Part shown: piece after piece, positions 1-8,336 of the stretch
How the letters are laid out: each line of letters starts with the position of its first letter
How positions within the stretch are numbered: position 1 is the first letter of the stretch
Source of the DNA: Williamsia sp. 1135
GTDB taxonomy: Bacteria > Actinomycetota > Actinomycetes > Mycobacteriales > Mycobacteriaceae
NCBI RefSeq assembly: GCF_002095395.1
Contig: NZ_MJEI01000104.1
Span: 124,001 to 188,000 of the forward strand
Length of the DNA stretch: 64,000 nucleotides
Direction of reading: 5' to 3'
The notes under the pieces: model-generated
Told to the model about the DNA's origin: nothing
What the model saw: only the letters and a program-made list of their open reading frames with translations
The model's database searches: none
Position numbers and translations under genes: made by a program

Positions 1-638
1 GTGCGGGCGATGAGTTTGGGTAGACCGGTGGTGCCACCGGAGACGAGAAACAGCGCGGGCGCATCGGGGTCGGGTGCGGGCACGTCCCGCAGAGACTCGG
101 GGTCACCATCGGGCATCGGGGAGAACTCGGCGGGGTCACCCGTCACGAAGATGCTCTGCACCGCGGGCGCCCGGGTGACCAGGTCGCGCGCGAGGCCGCG
201 GTAGTCGAAATCCTTGCTCGCGTCGTGGCAGATGTATCCGACCGCGCCGGCTGTGTGAGCGAGGTGGGCGATCTCGTTGATCCGGTGCGCCGGCAGAGTC
301 ATCACCGGGGCCATGCCGCCGCGGAGCAACCCGAACAGGTTGACCGCGAACTCCACCGAGTTCTGGTTCTGCAGGATGACGCGGTCACCTGGACGGAGTC
401 CGGCGTCGAGGAATCCCGCGGCGCGGGCCTGCGCGGCCGCGACGAACTCTCGATACGTGAGGGTTCGGTCGGCATCGGAGACTGCATCCGCCAGTGGGCG
501 AGCATCGGCCTGGTCCCACAGCACCCGCCACAACGGCAGGTCCAGCCACAGACCGAGGTCGCGGTAGCGGGCGGCGGCGGGACCGGGGTGATCGGCGAAA
601 CCGCTGGTGAGATCGCCGAAAGCGATGACGTCAGGCAT
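1..638 (-). CDS. mbtA: Salicyl-AMP ligase (MbtA/DhbE family), N-terminal part, cut by window edge
   Basis: This enzyme activates salicylate as the AMP ester and loads it onto the aryl carrier domain of the MbtB-like synthetase, which starts siderophore assembly. The reading frame begins at ATG 638 (MPDVIAFGDLTSGFADHPG) and runs off the left edge after about 212 codons. Seen directly are an adenylate-forming N-domain (TLTYREF, then VILQNQNSVEFAVNLFGLLRGGMAPV) and, near residues 193-206, the core LFLVSGGTTGLPKLIART. That form of the A3 loop is typical of stand-alone aryl acid ligases such as DhbE, EntE and MbtA. The gene is divergent from the salicylate synthase gene across two iron boxes. Salicylate rather than 2,3-dihydroxybenzoate as substrate is inferred from that neighbour. 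The missing C-terminus is a window effect, not evidence of a pseudogene. Confidence 0.9.
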   Translation of the reverse strand, partial: MPDVIAFGDLTSGFADHPGPAAARYRDLGLWLDLPLWRVLWDQADARPLADAVSDADRTLTYREFVAAAQARAAGFLDAGLRPGDRVILQNQNSVEFAVNLFGLLRGGMAPVMTLPAHRINEIAHLAHTAGAVGYICHDASKDFDYRGLARDLVTRAPAVQSIFVTGDPAEFSPMPDGDPESLRDVPAPDPDAPALFLVSGGTTGLPKLIAR

Positions 639-731
639 GTGTTGATTCCTCGCTGGGGGCCTGCGGGGGTGTCCGGGACCGAGTGCGGCACCGGACCGGC
701 GTTGCTTCATCACAATGACTTGGCGCCCCGC

Positions 732-750
732 TTTGCTTAGGCTAACCTTC
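732..750. promoter_or_regulatory. IdeR/DtxR iron box 1 (mbtA-mbtI intergenic)
   Basis: The 19-mer TTTGCTTAGGCTAACCTTC matches the IdeR/DtxR consensus TTAGGTTAGGCTAACCTAA at 15 of 19 positions by eye, including the intact core TTAGGCTAACC. It lies between the divergent mbtA and mbtI genes, where iron-loaded IdeR would repress both. Confidence 0.85.
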
Positions 751-754
751 AAGC

Positions 755-773
755 TGAACTTAGCCAAGCCTAA
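755..773. promoter_or_regulatory. IdeR/DtxR iron box 2 (mbtA-mbtI intergenic)
   Basis: The 19-mer TGAACTTAGCCAAGCCTAA matches the reverse-complement form of the consensus at 14 of 19 positions. It begins 23 bases after box 1, about two helical turns, so two repressor dimers pairs could bind next to each other and cover both divergent promoters. Confidence 0.75.
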
Positions 774-844
774 GTGTTGCATGGTCGCGTGATGCGGTGA
801 GCAGAGGATGTCATGAGCAAAGCATGTGCCGCAGGAGTGCCGCG

Positions 845-2203
845 ATGACGGCGATCGTCGACACAGAGAAGGGCGACCACACCCGTTCCGGCAGCGTCGG
901 CACCGTGAACGCGGCGGAGGTCTGCGCTGCGTGGGCCGCAGCGGGCATCACGTCCGACCATGTGGTCTATGAGCGCGAGAACCGATGGGTCTTCGCCGGG
1001 GGCCACCGCGCCGAGCTCAGACTCACCACCGAGACGATCACCACCGTCGCCGGCGTTGGAGAGACCGTCGGTGAATGGACCGGGTCACCCGCGGCTGCGA
1101 TCTCGAAGGCGTTGTCGGAGTTGCCGTTCCCGCATTGGCGGGTCTATGGCTGGGTGGGCTTCGATTTCTGTGCTCCGGGGCTGGGCGCCGGCCATCATCT
1201 CGCTGCGGACAGTGTCCTCGCCCACCTCATCGTGCCGGAGTTCGAGGCCTGGATCGACAGCGACGGAATACGCATCGAGGGTGCGGACGCGGCCACCGAG
1301 GCACGCCTGCGCGAGATCGCAGCGGACACCGATCGCACCGATCCTGTTGTGCCGCGCCCTCTCCCGGTCCACGACGACACCTCTGACTACCGCGCGCGGG
1401 TGGCGACCGCGGTCGCCGAGATCCACCGCGGCGTGTACGAGAAAGTGATCATCTCGCGTGCGGTAGAGGTCCCGTTCGACGTCGACGTCGCGGCCACCTA
1501 CGCCGAAGGTCGCCGGAACAACAACCCGGCGAGGTCGTTCCTGTTGCGACTCGGTGGCCTCGAGGCCGCCGGGTTCAGCCCGGAGCTCGTCGGCGCCGTC
1601 GATGCTGCCGGGACCTTGGTCACCGAACCGCTGGCGGGTACCCGTGCGTTCGGCCGATCGGAGGAGATGGACCGCTCGGCACGTGCCGAGCTGATCTCCG
1701 ACGCCAAAGAGATCGTCGAACACGCCGTGTCGGTGCGTACCTCGTTCGCAGAGGTCCAGTCCGTGGCCGTCCCCGGCACCACCGCGGTCACCGAATTCAT
1801 GGTCGTTCGCGAACGCGGAAGCGTTCAGCACCTGGCTTCGACCGTCGAAGGCACCCTGGCTCCGCAGTTCGGACCCTGGGATGGACTCGAGGTGCTGTTC
1901 CCGGCGGTCACGGCTTCCGGTATCCCGAAAGCTGCTGCGGTCGATGCGATCTACCGCCTCGAGGCCACCCGCCGTGGGCTCTACTCGGGGGCGGTGCTGA
2001 CCGCATCGTCGGAAGGCGAGCTCGAGGCCACCTTGGCCCTGCGCACCGTCTTCCGCGAGGACGGACGTTCGTGGATTCGGGCAGGGGCAGGGATCGTGGG
2101 GCAGTCGTCGCCGGACCGCGAGTTCGAAGAGACCTGCGAGAAACTCGGCAGTGTCGCGCCGTATCTCGTCGAGCTTGACAGTGACCCGAGAACTTCGAGA
2201 TGA
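845..2203 (+). CDS. mbtI: Salicylate synthase (MbtI/Irp9 family)
   Basis: This chorismate-utilising enzyme converts chorismate through isochorismate to salicylate plus pyruvate and supplies the aryl cap of the siderophore. The protein is 452 residues, normal for the family. Visible motifs are EKVIISRAVEV, AAGFSPELVG, LVTEPLAGTRAFG and, near residue 356, LFPAVTASGIPK. The TASGIPK form, instead of the GAPK-type sequence of anthranilate and aminodeoxychorismate synthases, is typical of MbtI/Irp9 proteins. I chose ATG 845 because AGGAG at 833-837 precedes it with a 7-base spacer; in-frame codons at 797 and 824 lack a comparable site. The iron boxes at 732-773 lie just upstream. An isochorismate synthase is the main alternative, but no separate pyruvate lyase is present. 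Confidence 0.9.
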   Translation: MTAIVDTEKGDHTRSGSVGTVNAAEVCAAWAAAGITSDHVVYERENRWVFAGGHRAELRLTTETITTVAGVGETVGEWTGSPAAAISKALSELPFPHWRVYGWVGFDFCAPGLGAGHHLAADSVLAHLIVPEFEAWIDSDGIRIEGADAATEARLREIAADTDRTDPVVPRPLPVHDDTSDYRARVATAVAEIHRGVYEKVIISRAVEVPFDVDVAATYAEGRRNNNPARSFLLRLGGLEAAGFSPELVGAVDAAGTLVTEPLAGTRAFGRSEEMDRSARAELISDAKEIVEHAVSVRTSFAEVQSVAVPGTTAVTEFMVVRERGSVQHLASTVEGTLAPQFGPWDGLEVLFPAVTASGIPKAAAVDAIYRLEATRRGLYSGAVLTASSEGELEATLALRTVFREDGRSWIRAGAGIVGQSSPDREFEETCEKLGSVAPYLVELDSDPRTSR

Positions 2204-2211
2204 GGTGAACT

Positions 2212-3201
2212 GTGTCGGCAGTCGTCATTGACGAACTGGTCAAGGAATACGGGGAGATCCGTGCGCTCGACCAGGTGAGTTTTGCGGTTCCGGAAGGTGC
2301 CGTGCTCGGATTGCTGGGTCCGAACGGCAGTGGCAAGACCACCGCGCTGTCGATTCTGGCGACGCTCCAGCGACCGACGGGTGGCCGCGCGAGCGTCGGC
2401 GGATTCGACGTGGTCGGCGATCCCGCCCGGGTGCGGGAACTGATCTCGCTGACCGGGCAATACGCGTCACTGGACGAATCACTCACGGCCAGAGAGAACC
2501 TCACGATGTTCGGCCGGCTGACCGGGTTGAGCAGGCGTGGCGTCCGCGCGCGGATCGGCGAGGTGGCCCGCGACTTCGGTCTCGAGGAGTTCATCGATCG
2601 CCGGATCGGCACCCTCTCCGGAGGCATGCGGCGCCGGGTCGACATCGCCTGTGCCCTGGTGACCAGACCGCAGGTGCTGTTCCTGGACGAACCGACCACC
2701 GGGCTCGATCCCCGCAGCAGGCAGTCGGTCTGGGAGACGGTCTCCACCTTGCGTACCCAGGGCATCACGGTGCTGCTCACCACCCAGTATCTCGAGGAGG
2801 CCGACCGGCTCGCCGATCAGATCGTCATGCTCGATCACGGGCACGTCGTGGCCGAGGGCACCTCCGAAACCCTGAAAGCCCGCGCGGGCGGCGCCATCTG
2901 CGAGATCAATGTGCAGGAGCCGACCGATCTGAATCGCGCGCGAACGGCACTCGCGGGGTTCGTGCTGATCGAGAACGGCGACAGTACCGCCGCCACGCCG
3001 CACCCACGGCTGGGGGTGGCAGCACCGGATGGGATGGCCACCGTCGCCCACGTCATAGCTCGCCTCCAGGACCACTCGATCGAGGTGTTCGACATCGGCC
3101 TGCGTCGGCCCTCGCTCGACGAGGTGTTCTTCCGGCTGACCGGAATCGACCCCCAGCCCGTCGACAGCGCCACCGGCGACATCGGGTCGGCGGTGCCGTG
3201 A
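2212..3201 (+). CDS. ABC-2 exporter ATP-binding protein (DrrA-like)
   Basis: This 329-residue protein is the cytoplasmic motor of an ABC-2 (daunorubicin-resistance type) exporter. It has Walker A GPNGSGKTTALSIL near residues 37-50, the signature LSGGMRRRVDIACAL, Walker B VLFLDEPTTGLD and a DrrA-like C-terminal extension (RRPSLDEVFFRLTG). GTG 2212 is preceded by GAGGTG, only 8 bases after mbtI. The two permease genes follow with 4-base overlaps, so all three are cotranslated in the siderophore operon. Export of the salicyl-hydroxamate siderophore or an intermediate is therefore the likely job. That is inference from position; the family also exports antibiotics and lipids. Confidence 0.88.
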   Translation: MSAVVIDELVKEYGEIRALDQVSFAVPEGAVLGLLGPNGSGKTTALSILATLQRPTGGRASVGGFDVVGDPARVRELISLTGQYASLDESLTARENLTMFGRLTGLSRRGVRARIGEVARDFGLEEFIDRRIGTLSGGMRRRVDIACALVTRPQVLFLDEPTTGLDPRSRQSVWETVSTLRTQGITVLLTTQYLEEADRLADQIVMLDHGHVVAEGTSETLKARAGGAICEINVQEPTDLNRARTALAGFVLIENGDSTAATPHPRLGVAAPDGMATVAHVIARLQDHSIEVFDIGLRRPSLDEVFFRLTGIDPQPVDSATGDIGSAVP

Positions 3202-4010
3202 GCCTCGCCGCCCAGATCGACCGCGCGCAGGCGAGCGAAGAAGCGGTACGCACGAGCGTTCGCTTCGGGCCTGCGCTGCAGGTCCTTTCGGTTCGTTCGA
3301 TCGGTTCGGCCTGGCGCGACGGTGATCTGATCTCCGGGGCACTCACCCCGGTCATCTTCTTCGTGTGCTTCTATGTTCCGCTGCACGGACAGTTCGATCG
3401 GGCCGGCATCGACTACGCGCAGTACCTGACGCCCGTGATCCTGCTGCAGACAGGGCTGTTCACCGCGATCATGGCTGCGCAGAACGCGGGCATCGACGCC
3501 GCAGCCGGGGTGCGCGATCGGCTCACGTCGTTGCCCATCTCTCGATCTGCACCCACCCTTGCCCGGATGTCGGTGGTGATCGTCATGTCGCTGATCTCGA
3601 CGTCCGGCGGCCTCATCATCGGTTCTGTCTTCGGCTTCCGTTTCGATACGACGCCCTACGAGATCGCGGCGTTTGTGCTCCTGGTCATGGTCTTCGCCCT
3701 GGCGTTGAGCCTGCTCACCGACGCGCTCGGATCGGTGATCACCAACGCCGAGAGCGTCGGACAGGCCCTGATGATCCCGCAGCTGATCCTGGTGATGCTC
3801 TCCACCGGCATCGTGCCGGCGGCGGCCTTCCCGGAGTGGGTGCAACCGGTGGTCCGCAACTCGCCGGTCTCTCAGTTCGCCGACGCGCTGCGGGCACTGT
3901 CCACCGGATCGGACTTCGATGCCACCGCTCCGATCCTCTGGGCGATCGGCCTGCTGGTCGCCGGAGGCGCGGCCGCGGGCGTGGTCGGGCGCCGGGCGGC
4001 GGGTCGATGA
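3198..4010 (+). CDS. ABC-2 type permease, first subunit
   Basis: This 270-residue integral membrane protein has about six hydrophobic segments, for example LISGALTPVIFFVCFYVPL near the N-terminus and ILWAIGLLVAGGAAAGVVG at the end. It also has the ABC-2 pattern of a short cytoplasmic helix (AAGVRDRLTSLPISRSAPTL) that contacts the ATPase. GTG 3198 overlaps the TGA of the ATPase gene. It is paralogous in layout to the next gene, which suggests a heterodimeric channel powered by two copies of the preceding ATPase. Its position between mbtI and mbtB suggests siderophore export. No motif reveals the substrate. Confidence 0.82.
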   Translation: MSLAAQIDRAQASEEAVRTSVRFGPALQVLSVRSIGSAWRDGDLISGALTPVIFFVCFYVPLHGQFDRAGIDYAQYLTPVILLQTGLFTAIMAAQNAGIDAAAGVRDRLTSLPISRSAPTLARMSVVIVMSLISTSGGLIIGSVFGFRFDTTPYEIAAFVLLVMVFALALSLLTDALGSVITNAESVGQALMIPQLILVMLSTGIVPAAAFPEWVQPVVRNSPVSQFADALRALSTGSDFDATAPILWAIGLLVAGGAAAGVVGRRAAGR

Positions 4011-4831
4011 GTCAGGCGCAGGCGGGCTCAGCCGCCGCCACCGCATCATCGGTCAGCCGGAGTCGTGTCGGTCTCGGCACCCAGAGCACGGTGCATGCGG
4101 TCGCGTTGCTGCGAGCCTGGTCTCGTGATCCCGCGGTCGTGGTGCAGGCCATCGTCTTCCCCGCATTCCTGCTCGTCATGTTCCAGCTCGTCCTCGGTGA
4201 GACAGTCACGGCGATGGGCGGCGGTGACAGCGTGTACGGCAACGTCGGGCTCGTCGCCCTTGTCGGCACGATGTTCGGCACCATCTCGACCGGCCTGAGT
4301 CTGACCGCCGAGCGCGAGAGCGGTCTGCTCGCGCGGCTGTGGACGTTGCCGGTGCCGCGGATCGGTTTCATCACCGGACGGCTGCTGGCGGAAACCGTCC
4401 GTACCGGGATCGGCACCATCGTGCTGTTCGTGGTGGCCATCCCCATGGGATTCCGGTTCGAACAGGGAATCGCCTACGGGGTGGAGGCCATCGGCGTCGC
4501 GATGCTGTGTTCGCTCGGCTGGGCCGTGCTGGTGATCGCACTCGCCACGATCTCCTCGGGCAAGCAGATCGTCACCCACCTCGGCGCGCTGTTCCTGTTG
4601 ATGCTCTTCTTCAACAGCGGATTCGTTCCGGTCACCGAATATCCGGGTTGGCTGCAACCGATCGTCCGATACCAGCCGATGAGTCCGGCCATCGACACCA
4701 TGTCCGGCCTCACCGAGGGCGGCGCCATCGCGGCGCCCCTGGCGTTGACGCTGTTGTGGGTCGCCGGTATGACCGCCGTGTTCGGGGGACTGGCAGTCAG
4801 GGGCTATCGCAGTGCCGCGGAGAACAGCTGA
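4007..4831 (+). CDS. ABC-2 type permease, second subunit
   Basis: ATG 4007 overlaps the stop of the first permease gene (ATGA) and gives a 274-residue protein with about six membrane segments. Typical ABC-2 signatures are SLTAERESGLLARLWTLPVP, which is the coupling helix, and NSGFVPVTEYPGWLQPIVRY, which closely parallels the STGIVPAAAFPEWVQPVVRN region of the first permease. The two are thus ancient duplicates that probably form one transporter with the DrrA-like ATPase. The reading frame is open upstream to 3365, but that extension only shadows the first permease gene. The substrate is inferred from operon position to be the siderophore. Confidence 0.82.
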   Translation: MSQAQAGSAAATASSVSRSRVGLGTQSTVHAVALLRAWSRDPAVVVQAIVFPAFLLVMFQLVLGETVTAMGGGDSVYGNVGLVALVGTMFGTISTGLSLTAERESGLLARLWTLPVPRIGFITGRLLAETVRTGIGTIVLFVVAIPMGFRFEQGIAYGVEAIGVAMLCSLGWAVLVIALATISSGKQIVTHLGALFLLMLFFNSGFVPVTEYPGWLQPIVRYQPMSPAIDTMSGLTEGGAIAAPLALTLLWVAGMTAVFGGLAVRGYRSAAENS

Positions 4832-4832
4832 A

Positions 4833-7800
4833 ATGAGGGATACCGTCGTGAGTGGACACCAGGCATCGGATGTACTGGGACTGAATCAGATTCGTGAGCA
4901 GGTCGCCGCGCAGCTCGACGTCGCGGTCGACGACGTCGAGGTGAACGCCGACCTGATCGGGCTGGGCCTGGACTCGATCCGAATGATGAAGATCGCCGGC
5001 TCCTGGCGCAAACGGGGCCATGACGTGAACTTCGCCCAGTTGGCCGCGGCTCCCACCGTCGCGGCCTGGGCCGAACTGATCGGGGTGGCAGCAGAGCCCA
5101 CCGCCGCGGACATCGTTGCGCCCGTGGTCGATTCGGCACCGACCGAGGCTTTCGGGCTGGCACCGATGCAGCACGCCTACTGGATCGGGCGGTCGGACGG
5201 CCAGGATCTGGGTGGGGTCGCGGCCCATCTCTACGTGGAATTCGAGGGCTCTGGCGTCGATCCCGAGTTGCTGCGCGCAGCGGTCGGTGGTCTGACGGCG
5301 GCGCACCCGATGCTGCGTGCGCAGATCTTGCCCGATGGCACCCAGCGGATCCTGCCGGCTCCGGGACGTGAGGTGTTCTCCGTCGTCGACCTGCGCGATC
5401 TCTCCGGCGATGAGCTCGACCAGCGGCTCCGTTCGATCCGGGACACGAAATCACGTCAGGTACTGCCCATCTCGGACGGTCAGGTCGTCGACATCACGCT
5501 GTCGCTGCTGCCGCAGGACCGGACCCGGCTGCACGTGGACGTCGACATGATCGCAGGCGATGCGATGAGTTATCGCACGATGCTCGCCGACCTCGCCGCG
5601 ATGTACCACGGAGCCCGGATCCCGGCGGTCGACTTCACCTACCGCGACTACCTGGCGTGGCGCAGTGCCAACCCTGACCCAGCTCGTGATCGCGACCGGG
5701 ACTGGTGGGCCGAGCGCCTACCGGAACTACCTGCTGCACCGGCACTTCCGCTGGTGCCGCAGGCGCAGCGTACGGACGAAGAACACGTCGTCCGCCATCA
5801 CCACTGGATCGACGCAGAGGCCAAGGCAGCGCTCGCAGCCGCCGCCCGAGAACGCGGTGTGACGATGGCGATGGCGCTTGCCTCCGTGTTCGCGGAGTCG
5901 ATCGCCCGTTGGTCCAGCGCCCCGCGGTTCCTGTTGAACCTGCCACTGTTCCATCGCGAGCCGGCGCACCCCGATGTCGACCGCCTCGTCGGCGACTTCA
6001 CCACGTCGGTGCTGCTCGACGTCGATGCCTCCGTCCCGACCACGATCGTCGATCGTGCGCGACAGATCCAGAAGACCATGCACGCCAACGGTTCCCATGC
6101 GTCGTACAGCGGCTTGGAGGTGCTCCGTGATCTCGGTAGGTTGCGGGGTGAACAGGTCCTCGCGCCGGTCGTCTACACCAGCGCCATCAATCTCGGGGAG
6201 CTCTTCGCCGGCGAGGTCATCTCCACCTTCGGCGAACCCGAGTGGATCGTGTCCCAGGGCCCCCAGGTGCTGCTCGACGCGCAGGTCACCGAACTGCGCG
6301 GCGGCTTGTTGCTGAACTGGGACGTCCGGGAGTCAGCCTTCTACCCCGGTGTGATCGACGCGATGTTCGCGCAATACCGAGGCGCGGTCGACCGGTTGAC
6401 CATGTCGGGTGCCGCGTGGGAGGCCGACACCACCGGACACCTGCCGCTCGACCAGCGGGCGGTACGGGACAGCGTCAACGCCACCGACTTCCCGACCAGC
6501 GACGATGTTCTGCACGAAGGCTTCTTCCGGTGGGCGCAGGCAACCCCGGACGCGCCTGCGATCCGTTTCGGTGCCGACGGGCTGTTGACCTATCGCGAGG
6601 TGTGCGCACGAGCCCTGGCGGTGGCGGGGGCGTTGCACGACGCAGGGGTACGGCAGGGACAGGCCGTCGCCGTCCAGCTACCCAAAGGTCCCGACCAGAT
6701 CATCGCGACCCTCGGGATCCTGGCCGCCGGCGCCACGTACGTCCCGGTCGGACACGACCAGCCTGCCGCCCGGCGCGCGCACATTCTCACCGCCGGTGAC
6801 GTCGTGGCCTGGCTCGGTGTGGACGCGACGTCGGGGCAGCAACCGGAGGCGATGGTGTCGCTGTCGTATACGGATGCCGCCGATCTTCGGAATCCGCTCG
6901 CGCAGGCGGTGATCCCGGACCCGGAGGCGCCGGCCTACGTCCTGTTCACCTCCGGTTCCACCGGGGTCCCGAAAGGCGTGCAGGTACCGCATCGCGCGGT
7001 GATGAACACCATCGAGGACCTGCATCATCGTTTCGGGGTCACGGCCGCCGACAGTGCACTGCTCGTGTCGAACCTCGAGTTCGACCTGTCGATCTACGAC
7101 ATCTTCGGGCTGTGGGGTGTCGGAGGCGCGGTGGTCACCCTCACCGATACCGAACGTGCCAACCCGGACACCTGGGTCGACTTGATCGATCGGTACGCGA
7201 TCACCCTGCTCGCCTGCGTCCCGAGCCTGCTCGACATGTTGCTCAACGCGACCCCGGCAGGCAGTACCGCCCTGACGTCGGTGCGAGCGGTGTTCCTCGG
7301 TGGGGACTGGGTGGGGGTGGACCTGCCCAGGCGTATGGCCGCCCTCTCCCCGGGCGTCCGGGTCGCCGGACTCGGTGGCACAACCGAAACCGCCATCCAC
7401 GCCACGATCTGTGAAACCGTCGATCCGCCCGCCCACTGGGCGGCCGTGCCCTACGGGGTGCCGCTGCACAACATCCAGTGCAGGGTCGTCGACGCGGCGG
7501 GCAACGATTGTCCGGACTGGGTCGCCGGGGAACTGTGGATCGGTGGCGCCGGTGTCGCCCTCGGCTACCGGAACGATCCCGAACGGACGGCCGACCGGTT
7601 CGTCCGGAAATCCGGACAGAACTGGTATCGCACTGGCGATCTGGCCAGGTACTGGCCAGACGGTTGCCTCGAGTTCCTCGGCCGCGCAGACCATCAGGTC
7701 AAGATCCGCGGGTACCGCGTCGAACTCGGTGAGGTCGAGGGTGCCCTGCGGCTGTTGCCAGGGGTGCATCGCGCGGTCGCGTCGGTGATCACGTCGGCCG

Positions 7801-8336
7801 CACCGAAACTGGTCGCCGCGGTCTCGCCCGAGCCGGGTGTCGAACTCGATCACGACGAGATTCTCGAAGGTCTGCGGGAGTTGCTGCCCGGCTACATGAT
7901 CCCCGGGCAGGTGCTGATCATCGAGGTCTTCCCGATCACGAGCAACGGCAAACTCGACCGGCGTGCGGTCCAGACACTGCTCGAGTCCGGTGAGGACGAG
8001 AACGCCTTCGAAGCGCCCCGAACGGCTCTCGAACGGGCGCTCGCGCAGATCGTCGGCGAGCTGCTGGACGTCGATGTGGTGGGACGAGCCGACGACTTCT
8101 TCTCTCTCGGCGGCGATTCGGTACTGGCGACCACCTTGATCGCCCGCATCCGGGAGTGGCTGGACGCGCCGAGGGCCGGGGTCGCCGACGTGTTCTCCGG
8201 ACGGACCATCGCCGCGATCGCCGATCGCCTGATGGTGTCGGACAACTCGGGGGATCGACTCGAACGGGTCGCGGAGATGTACCTCGATGTCCTCACGCTC
8301 GATGATGATGACCTCTCGCAATTGGTTCCGGAGTAG
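4833..8336 (+). CDS. mbtB: NRPS, aryl carrier-cyclisation-adenylation-PCP (MbtB-like phenyloxazoline synthase)
   Basis: This synthetase accepts salicylate, condenses it with Ser, Thr or Cys and cyclises the product to an azoline. The order over 1167 residues is as follows. An aryl carrier domain (GLDSIRMM, Ser near residue 49) comes first. A cyclisation domain (about 105-525) has DMIAGDAMS, the DxxxxDxxS motif that replaces HHxxxDG. An adenylation domain has YVLFTSGSTGVPKG near 703, [20 protein letters not shown] and VKIRGYRVELGEVE. A peptidyl carrier follows with FFSLGGDSVLA near 1093. Hand alignment to GrsA gives a pocket beginning D-L-Y, as in azoline-forming Cys/Ser/Thr domains, which does not settle the residue. 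ATG 4833 is used; GTG 4848, preceded by GAGGGA, is an equally good start. Confidence 0.9.
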   Translation: MRDTVVSGHQASDVLGLNQIREQVAAQLDVAVDDVEVNADLIGLGLDSIRMMKIAGSWRKRGHDVNFAQLAAAPTVAAWAELIGVAAEPTAADIVAPVVDSAPTEAFGLAPMQHAYWIGRSDGQDLGGVAAHLYVEFEGSGVDPELLRAAVGGLTAAHPMLRAQILPDGTQRILPAPGREVFSVVDLRDLSGDELDQRLRSIRDTKSRQVLPISDGQVVDITLSLLPQDRTRLHVDVDMIAGDAMSYRTMLADLAAMYHGARIPAVDFTYRDYLAWRSANPDPARDRDRDWWAERLPELPAAPALPLVPQAQRTDEEHVVRHHHWIDAEAKAALAAAARERGVTMAMALASVFAESIARWSSAPRFLLNLPLFHREPAHPDVDRLVGDFTTSVLLDVDASVPTTIVDRARQIQKTMHANGSHASYSGLEVLRDLGRLRGEQVLAPVVYTSAINLGELFAGEVISTFGEPEWIVSQGPQVLLDAQVTELRGGLLLNWDVRESAFYPGVIDAMFAQYRGAVDRLTMSGAAWEADTTGHLPLDQRAVRDSVNATDFPTSDDVLHEGFFRWAQATPDAPAIRFGADGLLTYREVCARALAVAGALHDAGVRQGQAVAVQLPKGPDQIIATLGILAAGATYVPVGHDQPAARRAHILTAGDVVAWLGVDATSGQQPEAMVSLSYTDAADLRNPLAQAVIPDPEAPAYVLFTSGSTGVPKGVQVPHRAVMNTIEDLHHRFGVTAADSALLVSNLEFDLSIYDIFGLWGVGGAVVTLTDTERANPDTWVDLIDRYAITLLACVPSLLDMLLNATPAGSTALTSVRAVFLGGDWVGVDLPRRMAALSPGVRVAGLGGTTETAIHATICETVDPPAHWAAVPYGVPLHNIQCRVVDAAGNDCPDWVAGELWIGGAGVALGYRNDPERTADRFVRKSGQNWYRTGDLARYWPDGCLEFLGRADHQVKIRGYRVELGEVEGALRLLPGVHRAVASVITSAAPKLVAAVSPEPGVELDHDEILEGLRELLPGYMIPGQVLIIEVFPITSNGKLDRRAVQTLLESGEDENAFEAPRTALERALAQIVGELLDVDVVGRADDFFSLGGDSVLATTLIARIREWLDAPRAGVADVFSGRTIAAIADRLMVSDNSGDRLERVAEMYLDVLTLDDDDLSQLVPE

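Noticed and set aside
1-638. mbtA as a truncated pseudogene
   Set aside because: The frame is intact up to the window edge, so the missing C-terminus is only a cut-off.
797-844. mbtI start at GTG 797
   Set aside because: It adds 16 residues unlike the family and lacks a ribosome site, whereas ATG 845 has AGGAG at good spacing.
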